Below are positions 59,259-64,000 of a stretch of 64,000 nt of DNA, piece after piece. The notes under the pieces are model-generated. The model saw only the letters and a program-made list of their open reading frames with translations. It searched no databases and had not been told where the DNA came from. The stretch covers positions 1 through 64,000 of the forward strand of contig JAGAFT010000040.1 in assembly GCA_017627975.1 (NCBI GenBank), read 5' to 3'. Numbering within the stretch: position 1 is the first letter of the stretch; each line of letters opens with the position of its first letter. A program made the position numbers and the translations under genes. This DNA comes from Oscillospiraceae bacterium (lineage in GTDB: Bacteria; Bacillota_A; Clostridia; Oscillospirales; Oscillospiraceae).

Positions 59259-59984
59259 ATGAGCAGAGATTTTGACGATCTGGATTTTGATCTGGACGAT
59301 GAGGATCTTCCTCTGGTTGAGATCGAATTTGACGACGACGAAGAGGGAAAATCAGGAAAGGTCGGCACGGTCCTGAAAGTGCTGCTCATTATCCTTATCG
59401 TGGGGGCGCTTCTGGCAGCAGGCTTCTTTGTTGTACGTTATGTGCTTGGACAGCAGACTCCGAAAATCGAGACCACCTCGACGGTGACGCCGGAACCGAC
59501 GGAAATACCCTCCGTTTCGCCCATCGAGACGAACGGTTCAGAAGACGCGGATGCTTCCGAAGCAGAACAGGCTCAGCCGGGAGAGGCCGCGACAGACGGC
59601 GATACGGCTGACACGGTGATCACGACACCTGTCCCGACACCGGCTCCTACCCCAAAGTCTATCCCGGAGCAGTATGTGATTCCGGGGATCGATCCGGGTG
59701 ATCTCACCGCGGTTCGTGACTACATTCAAAATGAACTGAACGCCATGGCGGCGGATGTGAACTATCCGAATGTTGACGAATACACCGTCAATGAGGACTG
59801 CACCGTGTTCACGGCGGTCTGCACTTCTCTCAACGAGAGCGCGGCGGAACGCGGCGCGACGGAAAAAATCTATGAGTTCGGCCGGATGTACGCGGCCTAC
59901 GCCGGGACAACGGTCGACAACATCCATATCGATTACCGGAACCATATGGGAGACTTGCTCTGGACCAGAGATTCCGGAAAATAA
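59259..59984 (+). CDS. Acidic bitopic membrane protein of unknown function
   Basis: The 241-residue protein has a very acidic cytoplasmic head (residues 1-33, mostly Asp, Glu and Leu), one membrane helix (about 37-64), a Thr/Pro/Glu-rich outer stalk (about 68-135, with PVPTPAPTP) and a small outer domain of about 100 residues. I do not recognise the outer domain. GAGAGGAGAG precedes the ATG. It has its own promoter and a strong terminator, and diverges from the VanW gene, so it may also act at the cell envelope. Confidence 0.8.
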   Translation: MSRDFDDLDFDLDDEDLPLVEIEFDDDEEGKSGKVGTVLKVLLIILIVGALLAAGFFVVRYVLGQQTPKIETTSTVTPEPTEIPSVSPIETNGSEDADASEAEQAQPGEAATDGDTADTVITTPVPTPAPTPKSIPEQYVIPGIDPGDLTAVRDYIQNELNAMAADVNYPNVDEYTVNEDCTVFTAVCTSLNESAAERGATEKIYEFGRMYAAYAGTTVDNIHIDYRNHMGDLLWTRDSGK

Positions 59985-59994
59985 ATCAAAACAG

Positions 59995-60042
59995 AAAAAC
60001 AGGGACATCTGCCTCAAGACCGAGGCAGATGTCCCTGTTTTT
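59995..60042 (+). terminator. Strong terminator
   Basis: CAGGGACATCTGCCTC (60000-60015) pairs perfectly with its inverse (60022-60037), flanked by AAAAA and TTTTT. Confidence 0.9.
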
Positions 60043-60074
60043 GAGCGCGGATCCCATTGCCGCCATACATGATT

Positions 60075-60110
60075 ACAGCCTCTCCTCTGCAGAAAGCGGG
60101 GAGAGGCTGT
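60075..60110 (-). terminator. Hairpin behind the flavoprotein operon
   Basis: ACAGCCTCTCC (60075-60085) pairs perfectly with GGAGAGGCTGT (60100-60110), 35 bases after the last gene of the minus-strand operon. A U-run is missing, so it may be a weak terminator or 3' stabiliser. Confidence 0.5.
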
Positions 60111-60144
60111 ATTGCCGGATGGCCTCAGAGGGCAGATACCGTTA

Positions 60145-61335
60145 TCACATAATGGGGATCTTGATCTTCAGGTCGGTCAGCGGCCAGGAAGAGCAGGCGT
60201 GGAACCAGCCCATCTCCTTGTCCATACGGCGGCGTCCGTCACCGATGGGGGAGACAAAGATTTCGCCTTCCAGCAGGTGGCTGCGGCAGAAGCCGCACTC
60301 GCCGTTGCGACAATGCGTGTCAATGGCGATGCCGGCGCGCTCCAGGGCGACGGCGACCGGCTCGGAAGCCGCAGCGTCGATGACATCCTCATGAATGCCG
60401 CGCAGGACGGTGATCTTGAAGGTCTTGGTCTCGGTGCCCTTGGGGTAGCCGGGCAGGGTGGAAACGTCGGCAGGGTTGTTTACCACATCGTGACGGAAGC
60501 GGCGGGGCGTGATGCCCATCTCATCCAGCGCCTTCTTCACAAAGCGGAACATGGGCAGCGGACCGCAGAACATGTAGGTGCAGTCGGGTGTGGAATACTT
60601 CTCGATAATCTCACGGGTGATAAAGCCCTTCTCCCCCTGCCAGTCGGGCTCGTCGGAGAGAACATGAACAACCTTCACATCCGGACAGGCCTTTTCAATG
60701 GCGTCGAGCTCGTCCTTGAGAACGATGTCGTTGGCCTTGACGGAACCGTAGAGGATGGTGAGCTTGCAGCCCTTCATCTTCCCGTTCATAATTTCCTTGG
60801 CCATGGAGTGGAAGGGGGTGATGCCGCTGCCGCCGGCCAGTGCGACGATGTCTTTGCTGTCGCGAAGAGGCTCCCAGTAGAAGAAACCGAAGGGCAGCGC
60901 GCCCTGAAGCTCGTCCCCGACCTTCACATTCTCAAAGAGATAGTCCGGAACAAGATAGGGGACATTGCGGCGGACCGTGATTTCGAAGAAGGGGTGCTCA
61001 CCACGCGCTTCATATGGGGCGGAGGAAATGGTGTAGGGACGGGAGAGAACACTCTCGCCGATCTTCAGGCGGAAGTTTACATACTGGCCGCTCTGGAACA
61101 CAGGGATGTGTCCGTCGGCCGACTCAAAGCGGAAGACGCGGGAAGTGGGAGAGGCCTCGCGGATATCGACAACCTTGAAGGTCATGTGCTCGGGGTGAAG
61201 CTTGTCTGCCAGCTCGCGGATCGGATCCCGCGGATCGATGATCGCAGATCCCTTGGCAAAGTTCTCTTCCCTCAGCTTGGTGACACGGGAGGCTCCGCCG
61301 ACGTCCTGCAGGAATCCTTTGACTTTAATGCTCAT
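60145..61335 (-). CDS. Ferredoxin reductase-type flavoprotein with C-terminal 2Fe-2S domain
   Basis: The 396-residue soluble protein has a flavin domain (about 45-150, with RPYTISSAPYE for flavin binding), an NAD(P) domain (LAGGSGITPFHSMAKEI near 168, YMFCGPLPMFRFVKKALDEMG near 265) and a C-terminal plant-type 2Fe-2S ferredoxin (HCRNGECGFC near 345 and a Cys in HACSSWP near 380). It would pass electrons from NAD(P)H to a partner. It overlaps the upstream CrtI-like gene by four bases, so that oxidoreductase is the probable partner. GGAGG lies ten bases before the ATG. Confidence 0.9.
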   Translation of the reverse strand: MSIKVKGFLQDVGGASRVTKLREENFAKGSAIIDPRDPIRELADKLHPEHMTFKVVDIREASPTSRVFRFESADGHIPVFQSGQYVNFRLKIGESVLSRPYTISSAPYEARGEHPFFEITVRRNVPYLVPDYLFENVKVGDELQGALPFGFFYWEPLRDSKDIVALAGGSGITPFHSMAKEIMNGKMKGCKLTILYGSVKANDIVLKDELDAIEKACPDVKVVHVLSDEPDWQGEKGFITREIIEKYSTPDCTYMFCGPLPMFRFVKKALDEMGITPRRFRHDVVNNPADVSTLPGYPKGTETKTFKITVLRGIHEDVIDAAASEPVAVALERAGIAIDTHCRNGECGFCRSHLLEGEIFVSPIGDGRRRMDKEMGWFHACSSWPLTDLKIKIPIM

Positions 61336-62888
61336 TTCTTCGCAGCCTCCTTCTTTTTCTCAAGATCCTCGCGCACTGCCTTGGCGGCGGCGCGTCCGTT
61401 GGTAATCTGCGGTCCCATGCCGTCGCCGCTCATACCGTGCGCACCGGCAAATTCCAGACCCTCGATGAAGTGATCCTTTTCCTTCATCTGCAGACGGGCC
61501 ACGGCATGGTCCTCCATGGAGTGGAGATAGCCGTAGATGTTGCCCTTCCAGGCACCCACATAGTGGGCGACGGTCATCGGGGTGGTGACCTCGATCTCCG
61601 TGATACGGGGGCGGAAGTCGACCTTGGTGATCTTGATGCACTCGTCGATCATCTCGCTGGCCAGACGGCGCTTGAGGTCAAAGTAGTCCTCTTCCTTGAT
61701 GTCTTCAAAGGGCTTGGAGGGGACCAGAGCGGTAATGGAGAGCTGGGTATAGCCCTCGGGGAGCGTGGGGTTGGCATAGTTGAGGCAGATGGTGGTGATA
61801 TAGTTGTAGGGCTCGGTGATATTCGAGTAGTTCTCCCAGATCTTGTTGGTATCCATGGTGGTGCCGGAGAAGGTGGAGTAGTTGATAATGCCGTTTTCCT
61901 GCGGCGTGCCTTCAATCAGCATGATGACAGAGACGGGAGTTACGGAGAGTTTACGGTTGTTGATCATCCGGATGGCGCCGGTCGGAACCTCGGTGAGCGG
62001 TTCGATCATCTGGGAGTAGACCCGGTTGGGATATGGGCCGGAAATGACATAGTCACAGTGAATCTCGTCACCGCGGGCGGTGCGGACACCGTAGACTTTT
62101 CCGTCGCGGACCAGAATCTTCTCGACCTCCTGGTTGAACTCATACTGTGCGCCCTGCTCCTCGCACTTGGCCTGGAGCTTCATGCTCATCTCGTGGCTGA
62201 AGCCGCGGCAGACGTAGCTGCCGGTGAAGTAGTCAGCCATGAGGAAAGCGTAAATGGTAAAGGGCAGATCGTCCATGCGGTTTCCGACGTAGATCCAGTA
62301 CGGGGTCAGCATCTCGACGGCTTTCTTCGGAAGACCGAAGGTGTTGATGACTTCCGTAGCGGTATAACCGACGGTCTTGACAAAGTCAGGGTGCTTGAGA
62401 AGCATCTGAACCTTGCTCATCGGGGTGACGGAGAGAATGTTCATGCTGTCGTAGACCCGGCGGCAGAGGAGCATGAGCTCATGCACCTTGTCATAGGTGC
62501 CGGGGCAGACCTCATCGATCTCTTTGGCGACGGTGGTGTAGCTGTCGTCATAGTCATGATGGAGGATCTTGTCGATGCCGGAGTTCGGCAGAGCGACACG
62601 GTAGCACTCGTTGACCGGGAGCCAGTCTATATCAATGCCCATATCTTCAAAGAACTGACCGACCTTCAGGCGCTTGCCGGGACGGCCGATGGACATCATC
62701 TCGTGCAGGGTGGCTTCAATCTCAAAGCCGTTGCGGACAAAATCGGTGGCGAGGCCGCCGGGCATGTTGTGCTTTTCAAGGATCAGAATATCCTTGATGC
62801 CCCAGGCCTGCAGCTGAAGACAGGCGGACATGCCGGCCAGTGCGCCGCCGATGATCACGACGTCGTAATGGTCTTTATAGAATTTCAT
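61332..62888 (-). CDS. CrtI/phytoene-desaturase-like FAD oxidoreductase
   Basis: The 518-residue protein begins with a dinucleotide fold, YDVVIIGGALAGMSACLQL (about 8-26; the usual second Gly of GxGxxG is Ala), then EKHNMPGGLATDF, and ends with FAGAHGMSGDGMGPQITNGRAAAKAV, the C-terminal FAD contact of the CrtI/amine-oxidase superfamily. It is soluble. Members saturate, desaturate or isomerise hydrophobic compounds. No carotenoid pathway gene is nearby, so carotenoid chemistry is unlikely. AAAGGA lies nine bases before the ATG. It lies between a related flavoprotein gene and the reductase gene. Confidence 0.85.
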   Translation of the reverse strand: MKFYKDHYDVVIIGGALAGMSACLQLQAWGIKDILILEKHNMPGGLATDFVRNGFEIEATLHEMMSIGRPGKRLKVGQFFEDMGIDIDWLPVNECYRVALPNSGIDKILHHDYDDSYTTVAKEIDEVCPGTYDKVHELMLLCRRVYDSMNILSVTPMSKVQMLLKHPDFVKTVGYTATEVINTFGLPKKAVEMLTPYWIYVGNRMDDLPFTIYAFLMADYFTGSYVCRGFSHEMSMKLQAKCEEQGAQYEFNQEVEKILVRDGKVYGVRTARGDEIHCDYVISGPYPNRVYSQMIEPLTEVPTGAIRMINNRKLSVTPVSVIMLIEGTPQENGIINYSTFSGTTMDTNKIWENYSNITEPYNYITTICLNYANPTLPEGYTQLSITALVPSKPFEDIKEEDYFDLKRRLASEMIDECIKITKVDFRPRITEIEVTTPMTVAHYVGAWKGNIYGYLHSMEDHAVARLQMKEKDHFIEGLEFAGAHGMSGDGMGPQITNGRAAAKAVREDLEKKKEAAKK

Positions 62889-62921
62889 ATACGGTTCCTT
62901 TCGTCTTAAGGTACTTCATGA

Positions 62922-62948
62922 AAAGGGGGCGGTCAGGTGACCGCCCCT
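62922..62948 (-). terminator. Terminator between the two flavoprotein genes
   Basis: GGGGCGGTCA (62927-62936) pairs perfectly with TGACCGCCCC (62939-62948); on the minus strand the stem is followed by CTTTTC. It may only attenuate, as the next gene of the set follows. Confidence 0.7.
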
Positions 62949-62959
62949 GCCGTGTGAGA

Positions 62960-64000
62960 TCAGAAGAAGCGATCCACCAGCTCGCGGGAGTATTCGGCAG
63001 TCTCGTCCATGTCGCCGAAGCTCATGACCTCGCCGGCATAGAAAGTGTCGTACTTGCCCTGCATGGCCTCTACCTTGTCATACCAGCCGTCGGCATAGTC
63101 CTTGGTGAAAACATGGGGGAAGTAGTACACGGACCACTCGTTGATGATTTCCTTTGCAGGATTCTTCATGATCTTGAGGTCGTCCTGCACCATCTGGCGG
63201 CAGGTATCATAGGGAATCTCCGCAGAGTTCTTATGCTTGCGCAGCGCGTAGGTGGTGATGACCTGGTCAATCTGGTCTCTCCAGCGACGATAATAGACCA
63301 TCAGGTGGCCGAGCTTCTCAGGAACCATGTTGTCAAACACATAGTAGGAAATCTCGGGGTGATCCTCGGGCTTGGTGAGGAAGGCCTGTACGTCATAGCG
63401 CTCGTAATCAATCTTGGAGAAGAGAGCCTTCTCGTCCTCGCGGGCATCGAAGTACTCGACCATGCCCTTCTGGCCGTCGGCGCGCTTGTTGGGGATGTAA
63501 AGCGGAGCGGTGACGATGACCTTGTCAAACTCCTCGACCTTGCCGTTCACGGTGATAAACACCTTGCCGTCCTTGCGCTCGACCTTGTCGATGCTGCTGT
63601 TCAAAACGGCGGGGTGCTTCAGGTGGTCGTTCAGCTGCTCCCAGATGTACTGGGTGCCGTTCTTCCAGGTCCAGAGGTTGACCTTGACGAAGTTCATGCA
63701 GGTCTGGTAGTCCAGGTACTTCAGAACATAGGCGGCGGGGATCTCGTCAAAGTAGCCGTAGCCGAAGGAGGTAAAGGGCCCGATCCAGATCTTCTGCACC
63801 AGGGGAACGCCGTTCTTTTCACAGAATTCCTTGAAAGGCAGGGCCAGGTCTTTCAGGTTCGGGTTCACGCCCTCGACCTTCTCGCGGCCGGGGGTCACGG
63901 CATAGCCGTCATAGCGGCCCTCGGCAACGCCGCGGTGGCCGTTGAGGTCATAGCCCTTGTACTTGGTCTCCAGCAGTTCGCCGAAGGTCTTGAGCTGCTT
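62960..64000 (-). CDS. FAD-dependent oxidoreductase, C-terminal part (cut by window edge)
   Basis: The frame is open to the window edge, so the 346 residues seen are the C-terminal part of a longer protein; the N-terminal FAD motif is outside. The visible part resembles NAD(P)-binding amine-oxidase/CrtI-type flavoproteins, with VERKDGKVFITVNGKVEEFDKVIVTAPL near the middle and the C-terminal FAGEV-like YAGEVMSFGDMDET. An in-frame ATG at 63898 exists but conserved-looking sequence continues upstream. It is a second flavoprotein of the same broad type as the 61.3-62.9 kb gene. Substrate unknown. Confidence 0.75.
   Translation of the reverse strand, partial: KQLKTFGELLETKYKGYDLNGHRGVAEGRYDGYAVTPGREKVEGVNPNLKDLALPFKEFCEKNGVPLVQKIWIGPFTSFGYGYFDEIPAAYVLKYLDYQTCMNFVKVNLWTWKNGTQYIWEQLNDHLKHPAVLNSSIDKVERKDGKVFITVNGKVEEFDKVIVTAPLYIPNKRADGQKGMVEYFDAREDEKALFSKIDYERYDVQAFLTKPEDHPEISYYVFDNMVPEKLGHLMVYYRRWRDQIDQVITTYALRKHKNSAEIPYDTCRQMVQDDLKIMKNPAKEIINEWSVYYFPHVFTKDYADGWYDKVEAMQGKYDTFYAGEVMSFGDMDETAEYSRELVDRFF

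Overview
The window reads as a chromosomal segment of an anaerobic Clostridia-type Bacillota, probably an Oscillospirales relative. This is inferred from gene content: strong AGGAGG-type ribosome binding sites, an ECF-type FolT transporter under a THF riboswitch, an S-box riboswitch, Feo iron uptake, VanW and VTC/DUF4956 proteins, and no respiratory chain genes. Species cannot be named from the sequence alone. No rRNA, tRNA, CRISPR array, transposase or integrase was seen.

Region by region. 1-6.3 kb (minus strand) is a one-carbon/folate module: fhs-folD, then a THF riboswitch followed by folT, a folC/5-formyl-THF cyclo-ligase fusion, fchA and a formate/nitrite-type channel cut by the window edge. 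FolD lacks the usual cyclohydrolase residues, so FchA probably does that step. 6.3-13.3 kb holds a degenerate response regulator, a TetR regulator, a HAD phosphatase, an HtrA protease, a threonine aldolase and a cytosolic GH13 enzyme. 13.4-16.9 kb is a Feo operon (two FeoA, FeoB, a Cys-rich membrane peptide, an HMA protein). 17-20.6 kb is a VTC / DUF4956 / surface beta-helix operon. 20.7-24.9 kb has moeA-mobB, an S-box-controlled metK and a secreted-protein gene broken by loss of its start codon and an amber stop.

25-42.7 kb is the most unusual part. It is visibly more A+T-rich than its flanks and looks like a self-contained catabolic island. Divergent promoters at 33.06-33.24 kb, each with a LacI/cre-type palindrome just downstream, drive (minus) a TRAP transporter, an MmgE/PrpD protein and an MBL-fold hydrolase, and (plus) a second MmgE/PrpD, a PrpF/methylitaconate-isomerase-like protein, a LeuC/LeuD-type hydro-lyase, a methylisocitrate/dimethylmalate-lyase-like enzyme, an Fe-S/FMN enoate-reductase-like enzyme, a second MBL hydrolase and a MATE exporter. 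A LacI regulator and a fumarate-reductase-like flavoprotein follow on the minus strand. The order PrpF-LeuC-LeuD-lyase matches, as I recall it, the last four steps of nicotinate fermentation (mii-dmdA-dmdB-dml), but the nicotinate-specific genes are absent. My inference is a CoA-independent pathway that imports a carboxylate, isomerises and rehydrates it, cleaves it to pyruvate plus a second acid, and uses enoate reduction as an electron sink. The substrate is unknown.

42.9-47.7 kb is a polyphosphate set (tandem-domain PPK2, PPK1, ROK kinase). 47.7-64 kb contains another MBL protein, a lipoprotein, an ABCG-like exporter with an unusual N-terminal membrane domain, a second MATE, a phosphodiester glycosidase, an orphan galactose-binding-like lipoprotein, a hotdog thioesterase, a VanW protein, an acidic membrane protein, and a three-gene flavoprotein operon that runs off the right edge.
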